A stretch of DNA of 64,000 nucleotides from Echiichthys vipera (GCA_963691815.1 OY829646.1:5133152-5197151), one strand, 5' to 3'; shown: positions 33,568 to 45,950, counted from the stretch's first letter. Program-made: numbers and translations. Notes: generated from the letters alone by a model not told the origin.

Positions 33568-35075
33568 TACAGCCTTTAGAAAATTGTCACTTTTTTTTGG
33601 TTTTACAGCCTAAAATGATACTACTTAAAAAATATATTTTTTTCCATTGTGATTTACACACTTTGCCAAAAAACATTCAAGCAGTAACAGCTGTAATCCT
33701 TTGTGGAGGCACCTTTTGCTTTAATTACATCAGTCTGTTTGGATTTGTCTCTACAAGCTTTGTGCACCTAGACTGGGAAATTTCCCCATTCTTCCTGCAG
33801 AACTGTTGGAGTTCAGTCAGATTATGTGGTGAGCGCTAATGGACTGCACTCTTCAAGTCCATCCACAGATGTTCTGTAGGATTCAGGTCAGGGCTCTGAC
33901 TGGGCCACTCTAGGACATTCCCCTTCCTGTCCTTTAGCCAGTGGGTTGTTTTTATGGAGGTGTGTTTTGGGTCGTTGTTGTGCTGGAAGGTGAACCACCT
34001 GCCCGTTTTCAAGTGTCTAACAGAGGGACAAGGGTTTTATAAAGAATTTGGGTGGACTTGGCAGCATCAATTTTCCCTTCAGTCCTGACCAGCTGCCCAG
34101 TCCCTGCTGAAGAGAAACAAGCCCACAACATAATGCTGCCACCACCACGCTTTACTGTAGGGATGCTGTGTTTTGGGTGGTGTGCTGTGTTTGGTTTCTG
34201 CCAAACAGCACTTGGAGTTTAGCCCAAAAAGTTCAGTTTTGGTCTCATCTGACCATATAACCTTTTGCCACATGGCATCAGAATCTTCAATATGTTTTTT
34301 TATGAGACCCAGTGTGACATTTTTTCAGAAGAGGCTTCGTTCTCTCCACCCTGCCATACATGTAGAACTTGTGAAATTGTTGTCACATGCACAGATCGAC
34401 CAACCTCTGCCATTAAGACTTGTGACTCCTCCAAGGTCACCATGGGCCTCTTGGGAGCTTCAGTGATCAATCTTTTCCTGGCTCGGTCATCCAGTTTGGA
34501 GGGGCGGCCCGATCTAGGCCAGGTCTGGGTGGATCCATATGCCTCCACTTCTGGACAATACTCTGAACTCTTCAGAGGGAGAGTTAAAGCCTTGGAAATC
34601 TTTTTATATCCTTCTCCTAACTTGTGCCTATCCACAACTTTATCCCTGAGCTCTTTTGAAAGCATCTTTCCAACCGTGGTGAATTATTTGTTACCATGCT
34701 CTGCTAGGAGTGGAATCCTTAAGAAACAGCTGATTTTATTCTGAAGTAAAAAATCAAAAACACTCCAATTGATGTCCGGTGGAGGCAATTTAACTTGGTG
34801 TCGAATTTGGAAGGTGATTGGTTATACCTGGGAATATTTAGAATGGTTATTCTAAAGGGACTCATCACTTTTCCAACACTGCTATTCTAGTTTTTAATTT
34901 TTTATTCATTTTCAGAAAAATTTTAAAAAGAAAAATCACTTAAATGTTGTAAATCTGTAAATCTTACCTTTTTTAAATTTAAAATGTTTATGCATTATCA
35001 TTTAAGGCTGTAAAACCAAAAAAAAAATGGTTCAAAATATGCACCCCAAATGAATTTATCTGATATATATAGGTT
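33568..35075 (-). mobile_element. Tc1/mariner-type transposon, inactive
   Basis: A 1.5-kb Tc1-like element inside a sh3gl3 intron. The minus strand holds a paired helix-turn-helix start (ELRDKVVDRHKLGEGYKKIS, SGRPSKLDDRARKRLI) and, downstream, a catalytic-core piece with WSDETKTELFG, whose D is the first of the DDE/DDD triad. The frame is broken between and after these. Inverted ends share TTTTTTTTGGTTTTACAGCC (33593 side) and its complement near 35005-35030. The left end lies at a TACAG just after 33567; the right border is approximate. Confidence 0.85.
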
Positions 35076-35636
35076 TGTGATATTTAAATATTGTGGTATT
35101 TGTGCATTTACTGGCATGCACACATGCATCTGTTTAGAGGTGGTGGCAAAGCAAATTAAATTGTTGCCTATGGAAAAAATTTAAGAAAATTATTGTTTAC
35201 TTTTATAGAACTTTTATAGTCACATTTTTATTATTAAACTGTCGTATAACTGCATATAATCTTAATTACTCAAAATATAAGGTGACTAGAAATGGCAAAC
35301 ATTTTCAGTTTCAGCAGCCAAAAGCGGATACCTGGCAACTATGTTTAAAAGTTAGTGCTGAAGTGGAGAACTCTCTTAACCACCCGAGTGAGCTATTGCT
35401 TTTAAAAAACGATAATCAAATATGACAAAATGAAGATCATGGACACATAAGTAGACACGGAACAGAACGCCACACAAAAACAAACAAACTAAAGGATGGA
35501 GGCAGTGATAGACCATCAACTCCTGTCTTCTGTGTTTTCTGTTTTAGGGTCTACTTACTATTCATACTGTGCTGAAGCACGATTCGTGGCTAAAGTCTAG
35601 TTCGTTTGACCAGTGTGAGTATGACTGTACCGTGCT

Positions 35637-35670
35637 CAATGCTTGTACATGTGCAATTGTACAAGCATTG
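35637..35670. repeat. Short perfect hairpin
   Basis: Arms CAATGCTTGTACA and TGTACAAGCATTG (13 bp, perfect) around an 8-base loop. Confidence 0.9.
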
Positions 35671-35903
35671 ACGGCGGTCCTGAGACTATGAATATACGAC
35701 TGTTGCCTGTGACGAACATTTAAAAAGATGCAGTCGGGGGCATGCCGTGGTCTGATGTGGAAGCTGAGTGTTTACTGCAGATTTGGTCAGATGAAATGTT
35801 CAAAAACAGTTGGACAATAAAAAATCTCAGAGGGGTGATGACGTCTATAAGCATGAAGCATTCGAGCCATGCCTGGACCTTGGGGGAAAAGGGAGGGGAG
35901 CAG

Positions 35904-36228
35904 ACCTATGTTCCCCGCTTTTTCAAAAAAAGTTCCTATGTTCCCCCGCTTTGTATGTGTCCCGAGAACATTGGATATTTTTTTAAAAAGGGTCCAATGT
36001 TTCCAGCTTTTCACAGAACAGGTCTGTTATTTTTTTTTACAGTGCCGAATTCCCCGGCAAATAGGCCTATGTAGACCATACCCCCTTACCTTAACCCTAA
36101 CCCTGACCCTAACCATAACCTCTAAATCTAACAAAATGCTGAATTAAATCAGCGAAGGCATAGGCTTATGTGACCAGGGAACATAGGACCCTTTTGGGAA
36201 AAACATACATTCGGGGAACATAGGGATG
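35904..36228. mobile_element. Fold-back repeat with telomere-like core
   Basis: The ends carry ACCTATGTTCCCCG and CCTATGTTCCC on the left, with GGGAACATAGGACCC and CGGGGAACATAGGGATGA inverted on the right. The middle holds TTAACCCTAACCCTGACCCT (36091-36110), a short (CCCTAA)n-like run. Non-coding. Confidence 0.6.
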
Positions 36229-36383
36229 ACCCTAGAGGGAGGGGGCACAATCACGCTAAAGCACAACATGAATCAACTCATGGTACGAATGTTAAGTGCA
36301 GAACCAGTGAGACGGTGTTTCCCTCTCAGGGTGTTGGACAGTGCAGAGTAATTCCTGCCAGCAGAGTGACGCCCCCGCCTTAC

Positions 36384-36487
36384 CTCTTCTGCAGCTTTCC
36401 ACTGAGATCCTCCAGGATTTCACACGACCGTCTGTGGTACTCTACAGCCGCCTCGATCAAAGCTGACAGCTGGCTAACCTGCTCCAC
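36384..36487 (-). CDS. sh3gl3: sh3gl3 exon: end of BAR domain
   Basis: Encodes VEQVSQLSALIEAAVEYHRR and EILEDLSGKLQKR, the last BAR helix. The acceptor (cttgtggccaatag) has a poor pyrimidine tract because a long TG/GC alternating repeat starts about 20 bases upstream. Confidence 0.92.
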
Positions 36488-36504
36488 CTATTGGCCACAA
36501 GAAA

Positions 36505-36761
<257 letters not shown>

Positions 36762-36866
36762 ATTACCTTAAAGCAAAAAAACCTCTGGCATTACACTCTG
36801 TAATGAATCTTTATGATATATATATATACTGTATACTGTATATATAGAGGTTCTCTGCTCTCTTAC

Positions 36867-37025
36867 ATCATTCTCCAGGAAGTTGAACATGCTCCTCTCA
36901 GCCAGCTCTCTGCTCTCGTCAAACTTCTCCACAGCCTGCCGGATCTCCTCATCTGGGATTTTTCCCTGACGCTTTTTCTTATAGTCAAAGTCTAACCGGC
37001 GGCCCTCCAACTTCTTCAGGTGGTG
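36867..37025 (-). CDS. sh3gl3: sh3gl3 exon: BAR helix 2/3 region
   Basis: 159 bases, phase 0. It encodes HHLKKLEGRRLDFDYKKKRQ to ERSMFNFLEND. Donor GAT|gtaaga; acceptor cttgtttttgcag-like (tgtttgcag). The basic KKKR stretch lies on the membrane-contacting face in endophilins. Confidence 0.95.
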
Positions 37026-37496
37026 CTGCAAACACAAAGAGGAATATGGTAATATAATGCATCGACACATGTCTAAACACTTCTGCAAACATACTGCCTA
37101 TACAGTACAGCCTGTATGTATTGGCCTACGCTCACAGACACAACAATAATGGTAACAATGCGAACCTACACATCCTACATGCAGAATGCAGGAACATGCC
37201 TGTTTTGTTTTATATTCTCATTTTCCATTTTTCCATTCCTTGTTTGTCAAATGTGTGTGACCGTTGATTGCAGGTGGCCTTGGTCCAGTTGTTTCCAAGT
37301 GGGCTCTGGTGCGGTTTGTCTTTACAGGATTCTGTGACAGTGTGAAATGTATTAGCCGGATTTTAAAGCAATTTCAAATTTTAAAGGTTATTCCGCAAAA
37401 GCGTTTCCATATCCCGTTTAGCACATTAAGTCTCTTTCCACAAAAAATCCACCTCATGTGAGTGTAAAAAAAAAAGCACAATTGAGGAAGTTTTGT

Positions 37497-37790
37497 GATC
37501 TAAACCCCAAAGAAAATCTCTGGAAGATCCTTGGCAACAAAGTAATGTGTAAGAAACCCACTCCAGTTAGTGAACTATGGAAGAGACTGAGCCAGAATGG
37601 ATGCAGATCAAAGCAGAGCAGTGTGAGAAACTAGTGATGTCCTGTGGGAGCAGATGTGCTGAAGTCATTCAAAGCTGTGGCCTCTACACTTCCTGTTCAT
37701 TTTTGAATCCTAGAGAAGAAAACATTGTTGAAATCTTCTCTTCTGACACAGTGGTTACTGTTCTCTAATTATGATCACGGCTTTTTTTCC
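37497..37790 (+). mobile_element. Tc1-type transposase C-terminal fragment
   Basis: The plus strand reads DLNPKENLWKILGNKV, which corresponds to the DLNPIENLW box around the last catalytic acidic residue of Tc1 transposases, then KKPTPVSELWKRLSQ. There is no N-terminal part; it lies in a sh3gl3 intron. Confidence 0.7.
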
Positions 37791-37837
37791 CACAAAATAA
37801 AGGTTTTTTGTTGAAGTGCAAAAAAAACATTCTTGCA

Positions 37838-37875
37838 CAGCAGTGGTATAGCCACAGCTGATATTCTATCAAAAA
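37838..37875 (+). repeat. Isolated element end (CAGCAGTGGTATAG type)
   Basis: CAGCAGTGGTATAGCCACAG resembles the ends at 43844 and 45999; only one end is present. Confidence 0.5.
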
Positions 37876-38353
37876 AATTGATTTAAATTGAAAGCATAGG
37901 TATCAGATCAGTGCTCTGTATGAGCAGGTACATTGATCTGAGGAGTACATATAAGTAAATTTTGTTTTTAAATCCTTCTGTGTTTTTACCTGCAAGCAAG
38001 AAACAGTTTTAAAGAAGGACTTTTATTTTAAACTTAATATTTTTATGGTGTGGTATTAATAGTTGGATCAAATGAATTGAAAACTACATGCATTCTGTAA
38101 TGACATGAAGGAAACAATCAAGGCGATGCAAGCTTACATTGGCCTAGCAGCAAGTCACAAACAGTTCTTGCTACACCCTGGAAGTGTTGTCACACTTCCC
38201 ATCTGTTGCAAACACTGTCAGCATGATTAGAATTTGAGGGTGAGGTTTTGAACTTTGGACCAAAATCAATAGTCTCTCATATTGTAGTTTGTGTACACTG
38301 CCAATCCTAAATAAAAAATAGAGTTTAGTTACAGAGCACAGGCTGTCATGTAC

Positions 38354-38487
38354 CATGATCTCTTTGAGGTCCTTGTCCTGTAGATTCTGCAGGGGGTCAA
38401 TAAAGTTTTGTTTGACACTTATGTCCAGGGAGTCCTTCACATCTGCCATCTGCCTCATTGCCTCACCCATGTCCATCAGAGCGCAGC
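38354..38487 (-). CDS. sh3gl3: sh3gl3 exon: BAR domain
   Basis: 134 bases, acceptor tctgtgctgcag, donor ATCATG|gtacat. It encodes MGEAMRQMADVKDSLDISVK and FIDPLQNLQDKDLKEIM, strongly conserved endophilin residues. Confidence 0.95.
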
Positions 38488-39078
38488 CTGCAGCACAGAC
38501 AGACAGACCACATGTTTTCAGCAGGGCACTGTAACATAGAAATCATTTGAAGACATGCATGAATTGAATTAAATCATGTCTAAGTTTGAGCCTCACAAGT
38601 GTGTTTTGTGTGTCTGTGATAGAATAGGAATAAAGTAGGGATGCAGATACTGATAGCGATATCTGATATCGGGCTGGTATTGACTCTAGCTGGATCAGAT
38701 ATCTCTGAAAATGGGGCTCATCTTTTTAATTTGATTCTTAATTATTTAAATCAGAAACAACAACAATTCAGTACATTTATATATTTGTATTTACTTTTTA
38801 CATTCTGTATACAGGAGAGCAGCGGTAAGTTCAGAGTTTTGTTTCAAAATACATTATACATGCTTATATGTGTATGTATGTAATATTTAATTATAATGGA
38901 GTGTTACGACCATAGTGGTATTGATCGTTCTTTGTTGTTATCTCTGTTCAATGTGATAGGCCTACATGTTATCTCCAGGATGTCTGCCCGGGTTCAGGGT
39001 GTCGCTGTGTCATGTGCGTTTGTGTAGGCAAAAAGGTCTGTTTTAGAGCAAGGCCGTAACTGGAGGATTGATGTAATA

Positions 39079-39492
39079 AGAGAGTCCTTACACATAAAAC
39101 AAAGCACCAACAACGTAGTTAGTGAACCCAGAGTTTATTAAAAGAGTGTTTTAAAGACTTACCTACTGGCCGCTGTACCAGCTCCTCTCATAGTAAGTCC
39201 ATTCAAGTGGATTACCAAAGTCAACCCAAAAGGAAGGAGCCCATTGGTGCTTCGTGTGTAAGGACTCTTCTCATGCTACTGCAGAGGTTTGCTGTTATTT
39301 TGAGCAGAATTAGTGGTTAAAAAAGACCTTTTAATGCCTTCACCGTACTGCCCCGAACTAATCAGTGTGCTAGCTGCAATCGACAGTGAGCCACTGTCCG
39401 GGATATTTCAGTTAATAGTTGTTACACGAAAAAAATTGTGAGTGTTTGTGCCGAAAAAGACCCAGAGATGATTTTACGACGGAATTTTTACT
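39079..39492. mobile_element. TTAA-type MITE, truncated at left
   Basis: Right arm complete to GGAATTTTTACT followed by TTAA (39493-39496). The left arm begins only at the inner GAGTCCTTACAC. Same family as 23390-24051. Confidence 0.8.
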
Positions 39493-39496
39493 TTAA

Positions 39497-40203
39497 GATC
39501 CGAGATTAAAGCAGCACCCTGGGCAGAGAGAGACAGCCCTTCGCATCTCTCAATAGTCAACAACAGCCCTGTGTTAGAGGAGCGGTGGCTGAACTGTGTT
39601 TATTTGAGAACGTCAGACAGAACAGCCCATTTATTAAAAAATTTGGGTCGAAATCGGGCTCGGGCTCATATTTACTGTTAATGTGTCGGCGGGCCAAGCT
39701 CGGACCGAACATGCACGGGCTCAGGTAGGGTCGGGCTTGATTTCCTTGGCTCGATCTAAGCTCTAGTTTAGGGTTTAAGGGTTTAAGATTTTGTGGGCGG
39801 GGTCTGAAATTATGACTCAGTGATGCACTGAAGCCACAGAGACAGAAAGTCCCACCCACAGCATTCTCCATTGACTTTGTATTGTGTGAGGGTGCCTCCT
39901 TGTTAATTCTGTCTGATAGCAAAAGACAGAAAAACACTGCTGTGTGGTGGGATGTACTACCAAGAGGATAAAGAACCAGAACTATGTTTTTACAAGCTGC
40001 ACAGTCCAAAAACGGAGCCTTTATGAAGCCAAAAGGGGATGCAAGCGCTAGCTCAATGCTGACACATAATGGGAATTACCATTAACAAGCTACCAGAACT
40101 TAGATTTGTGATATCAGTTGAATAGCTCAGCTTCAGGTTCGCACAGAGTGCAGAAATAGTGATCCAGTCAGATGCAAAGTACGGGAAAGTGTTTTTATAG
40201 AAC
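39497..40203. other. sh3gl3 intron without recognised exon
   Basis: A minus-strand open frame of 150 codons here has no family motifs or splice sites; the sequence looks repeat-derived (GGGCTCGGGCTC). Confidence 0.4.
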
Positions 40204-41961
40204 CAGTGGCCTCATTCATAAAACCGTGCGTAGAATTCTTCCCAAAACAATGCGTTCGCACAAAAGCATATATGTGCTGCAAAAAAAAGAATTTGAGATT
40301 TATAAAACTGTGCCACGCACATTTGCACGCAATCTTTCCTTTATAAATACCGATAAATTCCAACCAGCGGTGAATTGTGCGGGGATGATCTCAGCCCAGT
40401 GTCATACCACTTTTCCTCCCACTATCTTCCATAAATGGCATATGCTAAATAGCTCATGAATATGGACGCTATCTTAATGAGGACGTTACATTGACTGACG
40501 TGAGGAAAATGACACAGAAGGAGGCTGACGAGAAGGAAATGGAGGTGTTTTATGGAGGTTGAGCACAGCGTTGTATTGAGGCCTCAGTAGAGACATTTCA
40601 AATAAATATAAACAGAGAGAGTTGTAACAATTCACCGCAGCTGTGAATCAAGTCAACTCAACCATCGTATATTCAAATATAAAATATCAAGGGGTTTAAA
40701 AACTGTGTATTATATGGCAGGTCTTAATGTGTTTATAAGTGAGAAAATATGATATTCCAGAACATTATTTGAGACACATGAGATCCACACATCCTTCCTA
40801 TCTCAGCAGGGTCAAATTTGACTGAAAACAGATACCGTATTTTTCGGATTATAAGTCGCAGTTTTTTTCATAGTTTGGCCGGGAGTGCGACTTATACTAT
40901 GGAGCGACTTATGTGTGAAATTATTAACACATTACCGTAAAATATCAAATAATAGCCTGGGCTATTATTTATCTCAGTCACGTAACAGACTAGGCGTATA
41001 TCAGCAATAGTCACACACACACGTCAACCAATCAAAATTTGGCTGGGGCGGGTCATGGCAGAAGTGCATTGTGAAATAAAGATGCTACCTGCTAATGCTT
41101 GAGCTAAGCAGCGCATTGTCTACCTTTGGAGTTGGCGGAGTTGATCAGAAGTGACACCGAGGAAGAAGAGTTCAGTGGATTTAGTGATTAGGAGTGAAAG
41201 ATTGTTTGGTAAACATATAGTATGTTCTATATGTTATAGTTATTTGAATGACTCTTACCTTAATATGTTACGTTAACATACCAGGCACGTTCTCAGTTTA
41301 TGTGTCATATAACATACACTTATTCAGCCTGTTGTTCTCTATTTTATTTTAATTTTAAATTGCCTTTCAAGATGAAATGTCGTTTCTTAGTGTTGGATTT
41401 TATCAAATAAATTTCCCCCCAAAATGCGACTTATACTCTAGTGCCACTTACATATGTTTTTTTCCTTCTTTATTATGCATTTTCGGCTGGTGAGACTTAT
41501 ACTCCGGAGCGACTTTTAATCCGAAAAAATACGGTAAATGGAATCATTTCATAAACATGTAGACTTGATACTTAATTCAATTCAAACTGCATCTTAACTG
41601 AGTGACAACAGTATAGTCCTATGTTAGTATAGCCTTTCCACAACTACAACTAGGCTTTATACAGTGGGAAATACATTTGCTGCCTATATTATATATATTA
41701 TTGTATAGTGTTTATTTTGTGTGTTTTTTCTGCTGAGTCAGCTGTATTTCATGGTGTTTCCATCAAGTGTCGATGATTCCAGAGTTGGAAAAACTTTGCG
41801 GAGCTCTACTCACGGGTGATAGTTGGCATAGGAATACGCACACTTCTCCGCAAATAATTTTTCTATAAATACCAACGTTTGCAACCAAACATTTTACCAC
41901 ACATTTCTGCCTGTCTACGCAAGGTTTTTGTGCACAGCAGGCTTTATAACTTAGGCCCCTG
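40204..41961. mobile_element. Fold-back DNA element with a nested second element
   Basis: Ends CAGTGGCCTCATTCATAAAA (left) and, inverted, CAGGGGCCTAAGTTATAAAG (right); the CAG terminus suggests hAT. The arms continue with CGTGCGTAG- and TTGCGTAGAC-type matches. No agreed 8-bp duplication is left. The element is split by the insertion at 40835-41534; without it the unit is about 1.06 kb. No transposase frame. Confidence 0.65.
40835..41534. mobile_element. Fold-back element 'CCGTATTTTTCGG' type, TA-flanked
   Basis: Ends CCGTATTTTTCGGATTATAA and, inverted, CCGTATTTTTTCGGATTAAA, with TA on both sides (40833-40834 and 41535-41536). Inner copies of GCGACTTATACT-like motifs recur in both arms. This terminus is abundant in fish. 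700 bp, non-coding. Confidence 0.8.
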
Positions 41962-42357
41962 GTAAGGAAGGAATGTTTGTTCTTAAGAAGATGGCTCATC
42001 CTGTTATTTTGGTCAATTTCAGTAACAGATGACAGAGTTGCAAAGGAATGTAAAATGCATTACATTGTTTTGCTTAGAATTTTGCAGAATCTCATTTCAA
42101 GACCTTGTGCACCTGATAAATAATACTTCTCAAATACGGTATTGGCAGTTTGTTCTGAATGAAGTTTGGACCGTATACACTGCAAGCATGTGCATGTGGC
42201 TGACATTACAAATCTAAATATAGAATGAATGTGTCAATGCTCTCTCCAGTCAAACTGCAGGAATTAAACAGTGACTGAGAAACCCATCATACAGGCCTCT
42301 CTGCAGCCCTGGCCACTGGCTACTATCTAAGAATTTCTGGAATTTGAGAATGGGTAC

Positions 42358-42501
42358 CAAAGACAGAGTCCTCTCCCAGGTCATGGCCGTAGCGCAGCAT
42401 GCAGTCTCCCAGCAGGCCTTCAGGCTGAGGGTAGCCAGTGGTCTTCACCTGCCCTCGCATCTTCGACACTGTGTTCAGCATGTTCAGTTTGGCTCGAGAG
42501 G
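42358..42501 (-). CDS. sh3gl3: sh3gl3 exon: BAR domain
   Basis: 144 bases, acceptor ttttcctctgcag, donor CTTTG|gtaccc. It encodes SRAKLNMLNTVSKMRGQVKT, TGYPQPEGLLGDCMLRYG and HDLGEDSVFG. Confidence 0.95.
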
Positions 42502-42584
42502 CTGCAGAGGAAAACAACGGATATACCACATGCTAGATTCATTTTGCAAGACAGGGTTGTAGTGGTAAATACAATGAAAGCAAT

Positions 42585-42925
42585 TTTCAAGTCAATTCAA
42601 ATCAATTCTATTTTATTTACAGTGCCAAATCAAAACTAAAGTTATCGCAAGACACTTTACATGTAGAGTAGGTATAGACCACACTCTATGACTTATTTAT
42701 GATTTACAGAGACCAAACAATTCCCCCATGAGCAGCAACAAGTCACACTATCTTTAATAATAATAAAAATAATAATAATTATAGTTATTACATACAGTAT
42801 TAATCCCGCAATCTGGTGCACACAGTGGTGAAGAAACCTTCCTTTTAACAGGCAGGAATGTGGAACAGACCGAGCTCTATGGAAGACGGACATCTGTCTC
42901 AAGCGGTCAGGGAGAAAGAAAAAAG
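42585..42925 (+). repeat. Interspersed repeat remnant between sh3gl3 exons
   Basis: AATTCTATTTTATTTACAGT, TTATCGCAAGACACTTTACA, GAGTAGGTATAGACCACACTC and CAATTCCCCCATGAGCAGCA are landmarks of a very common fish repeat, followed by a decayed 3' part up to about 42925. It nearly fills the 447-bp intron 42502-42948. Confidence 0.65.
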
Positions 42926-42948
42926 ACATATGATCCATTGTTTTTTAC

Positions 42949-43021
42949 CTGGGTTAGGCTGGAGGTATTCTGTTGTTTTAGACAAGAGGTCACACACGGA
43001 TTTGTTGGTCACTTCAATTTT
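42949..43021 (-). CDS. sh3gl3: sh3gl3 exon: BAR domain start
   Basis: 73 bases, acceptor gctcccattag, donor CCCAG|gtaaaa. It encodes KIEVTNKSVCDLLSKTTEYL and QPNP. Confidence 0.93.
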
Positions 43022-43269
43022 CTAATGGGAGCGAGACAAGAATGGTTAAAAATGAAGATCTGGCAGGTATGTGTATATTATCATTCTATGGGGTAATTGA
43101 AATGTCAGATAAAGATTAGATGATGTTATCCAAGCTGAGCTCATGGTTACATATGACAAAACAAAAATAAAAATGGCAATGGTGAATAAAAAAAATCAAA
43201 AGCGTGACTGCACAAATAAACTAATCAAGCTGATCCCCAGAATATGAAGGTTGGGGAGCCACCAGAATA

Positions 43270-43500
43270 AAAGCCTTTACACAACAACTCTGACGAATAA
43301 ACAACACGAAAACACAAAATGCTCGCCTGTGAATATTTACAGCTCAACAGTTACACAGTCTAGGACTTTTATTGTGAAAAGTAAGAAAGGAAGGGGTGGA
43401 CTTATGTGCTACCTTTGTCAAAGTTGAAAGGACTAAAGATTGCTGTCTTGAATCACTACTACGGAGCATCTGTGTTTCTGTTTTACAACCCTGATTTCAA
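43270..43500 (+). repeat. Dispersed repeat, copy 1 (second copy at 62950)
   Basis: Shared with 62950-63200: AAAATGCTCGCC/AAATGCTCACC, TTGTGAAAAGTAAG, and TTGC(T/G)GTCTTGAATC followed by GGAGC(A/T)TCTGTGTT. Confidence 0.55.
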
Positions 43501-43843
43501 AACCAACCCCAGATGTAATTGAAAAAAACACAATGTGACATTTTAAATGTTAAAAAAGGAAAATTAAGTGTTTTTTTAAAATGATGTCATTTAGAAATTG
43601 ATGGCAGCAACATGTTTGAAAACAGTCGACAGGGTCATGTTTACCACTCTGTTGCATCACCTTTAACAACACTCTGTAAGAGTTTGGGAACAGAGGAGAC
43701 CAACTGCTTTCATTTTCAAAGTGGACTGTTTTCTCATTCTTGCTTGATGTTGGATTTCAGCTGCTCAGGTTCAGGTTCTCCTTTATCCTATTTTATGTTT
43801 CATAATGCACCAAACATTTTCAATGGGTGACAAATCTGGACTG
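43501..43843 (-). mobile_element. DNA-transposon-like remnant
   Basis: CACTCTGTAAGAGTTTGGGA, GAGGAGACCAACTGCTT and CATAATGCACCAAACATTTT followed by GGGTGACAAATCTGGACTGC resemble a widespread fish element read in reverse. It is cut at CTGCAG by the end at 43844. Family not assigned. Confidence 0.4.
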
Positions 43844-43892
43844 CAGCAGTGGTATAGACACAGAAGATATTATATTAAATTTTGAACAGTAA
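43844..43892 (+). repeat. Inverted element end, left
   Basis: 49 bases, CAGCAGTGGTATAGACACAG and onward to TTTTGAACAGTAA, then (GT)n. They match the reverse complement of 45951-45999 with about four differences. Confidence 0.85.
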
Positions 43893-43937
43893 AAAATGTG
43901 TGTGTGCGTGTGTGTGTGTACTGTGAACCTTCATTCA

Positions 43938-43985
43938 TACAGTTTATGGTCTAAAGTCTCTAGTTTCAAGTCTTCTTCAATACTT
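43938..43985 (+). repeat. Dispersed repeat, inverted partner of 46806
   Basis: AGTTTATGGTCTAAAGTCTC and TAGTTTCAAGTCTTCTTCAA are present in reverse complement at 46806-46853. Confidence 0.75.
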
Positions 43986-45093
43986 CCACAGAAGTAGGAG
44001 TTTAAATGAACGGCTAAGCCCAGAACTGTTATGATGATTTGATGATAATTATGGTATGATTGTGTTGAGTACGTTAGGTTGAGGATGTTTATGTTCTGTA
44101 GATCTCAGTTTATGGTTTAGCTTTAGTTAGATTTATTGTGTGTTTTGTTTCTTGCATTTATTCATTTGTTAATAAATGTTTGTGTTTACCATATGTCTGT
44201 TTATTTAATATTACACAAAGATGAATGAGCCAGCCTCTACTAAGAAAAGAACTTTAAAATCCTTCAACTGACTAAACTATTACATTAATTGTTGTTAAAC
44301 CTTTAATTAATAGTTTGGTATATTTCATGAGACTTTATATAGTTTTCACTTTTGTCTCTTAAGGGGGTGCCCCTGAGGAACTCTGGTTTAACTGCAGTAA
44401 TATATATTATTAGCTTTGATAATTATTGGGGATAGCTAATATTAACTGATTAACGGTAAGTTTAGTGAGAATTCTCTCATAATGGGATCGTGCATCAAGG
44501 CCCTACATATGCACCCGGCATGAAGCAGCTCATCATGGTTGGTTTGAGACCGACGCACTTCACGCCCAGTGCCCATGTTGTGTAAGTAGCAAATGTACTT
44601 GTGCCCATCTGTGCGCCCATTGGTGTGATGGTCTGAAAATGAGGTTTAGTCAGGAGCATTGTTGCTGGATTGCTATCTTGAGGCAGAAGAAAGGCAACAA
44701 CTGACCAACAAAAACCTCAGTCACATTTGCTGATATGCAGTCGAATGGAGTTGTTTATGTGACAGAGGACGATGGAAAGACACACTTCCACTGTTTAAAT
44801 AAAAATGTGCCTTCTCCAGCGCAGAAACTGTGTTGAAGTTGGCACAGTAATAGTCCTTTGTTCTGCGTGTTTGTTGGGGAGATTAGAATTCAGGAAATCA
44901 ATGACCATCACCAAAGTCCCCCCAACCTCATCAGCTGAAAAACGAAAAAAAGAGTTGAAAAGGATGTTCAGTTGGGAAGCTCTAGTCTCTGGCCATTACT
45001 ATATGAAACCACCCCAGCACTACCACATGTAACACTATACACTCATCATGATGACACCATGTTTAGTGCTGAGCAGACCTGTTCTGAACTCAC

Positions 45094-45162
45094 CCTCTCC
45101 ATCTCCATGAAGTCTTCATCCAGCTTCGTCCCCTCTGCCCCACTGATCTTTTCACTGAGTAG
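45094..45162 (-). CDS. sh3gl3: sh3gl3 exon 2
   Basis: 69 bases (23 codons, phase 0), acceptor ctctttttatgcag, donor GAGAGG|gtgagt. It encodes LLSEKISGAEGTKLDEDFME and MER. It is the most upstream sh3gl3 exon found, and sits between inverted repeat ends at 43844 and 45999. Confidence 0.94.
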
Positions 45163-45950
45163 CTGCATAAAAAGAGAGCAGAGAGACAATCATGGAGGAC
45201 TGAGGAATATGAAGAGACAGGTGGAGAGTAGAAGAAGAACATAGCGTTAACCTAAAGCCCACGAGTGTGTGAGTGACGTTTCTACATTATATTGTTGTAC
45301 ACAATTAAGACACAACTTTACAATCCAGTGCACAGTACATATAAGTGTCCACTATGAAATTATGACTCTGTTTTGTGTAAGTATACTGTAAAAGATCGGC
45401 AAATAATTTGATGAAGTGCTGTGATTCATTCCCAAAATGTTTTCTTCTTTCTTCCATCTAAGAGAGTAACCCAATGTCATGTAAAAGGCCACACCCCCTC
45501 GCCGGTGAAAACAAAGGAGAAGACCTCAGTTTTTATAAAAAATAAATCTGATTTAATTTGAGGAAATACAAGTAACATTTCCATATCTATTGATGGCAGA
45601 AGGATCGCAGAAAGATGACAGAATGATGCAGTGAGTGTAAAGACAGTCCATTTTCACCCTCATTAACCTGAGGTGGATGAAACCTTGGCTGTTTGTTTTC
45701 TTTCACAGAGCTAAACTAAAACCACAGGATATTAACGACAAAAAGAGGGATGGTTGTCATAGTTTTGATTACCTGGTGATTCAGTGAGGTAGAATAAATG
45801 TGTGGGTGTGTCATCTCCTTTACCCACTTCTTTTCCGGTAAACTACCTCTTTGATTTTTTACATATAACGGTAATCATCGCTCTGCAATGACCAAACACA
45901 CACACACACGCACGCACGCACACATGCACACACACACACACAGTTACTTC

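Noticed and set aside
39557..40009. 150-codon minus-strand open frame
   Set aside because: No family motif, splice site or codon pattern; overlaps repeat-like GGGCTCGGGCTC sequence.
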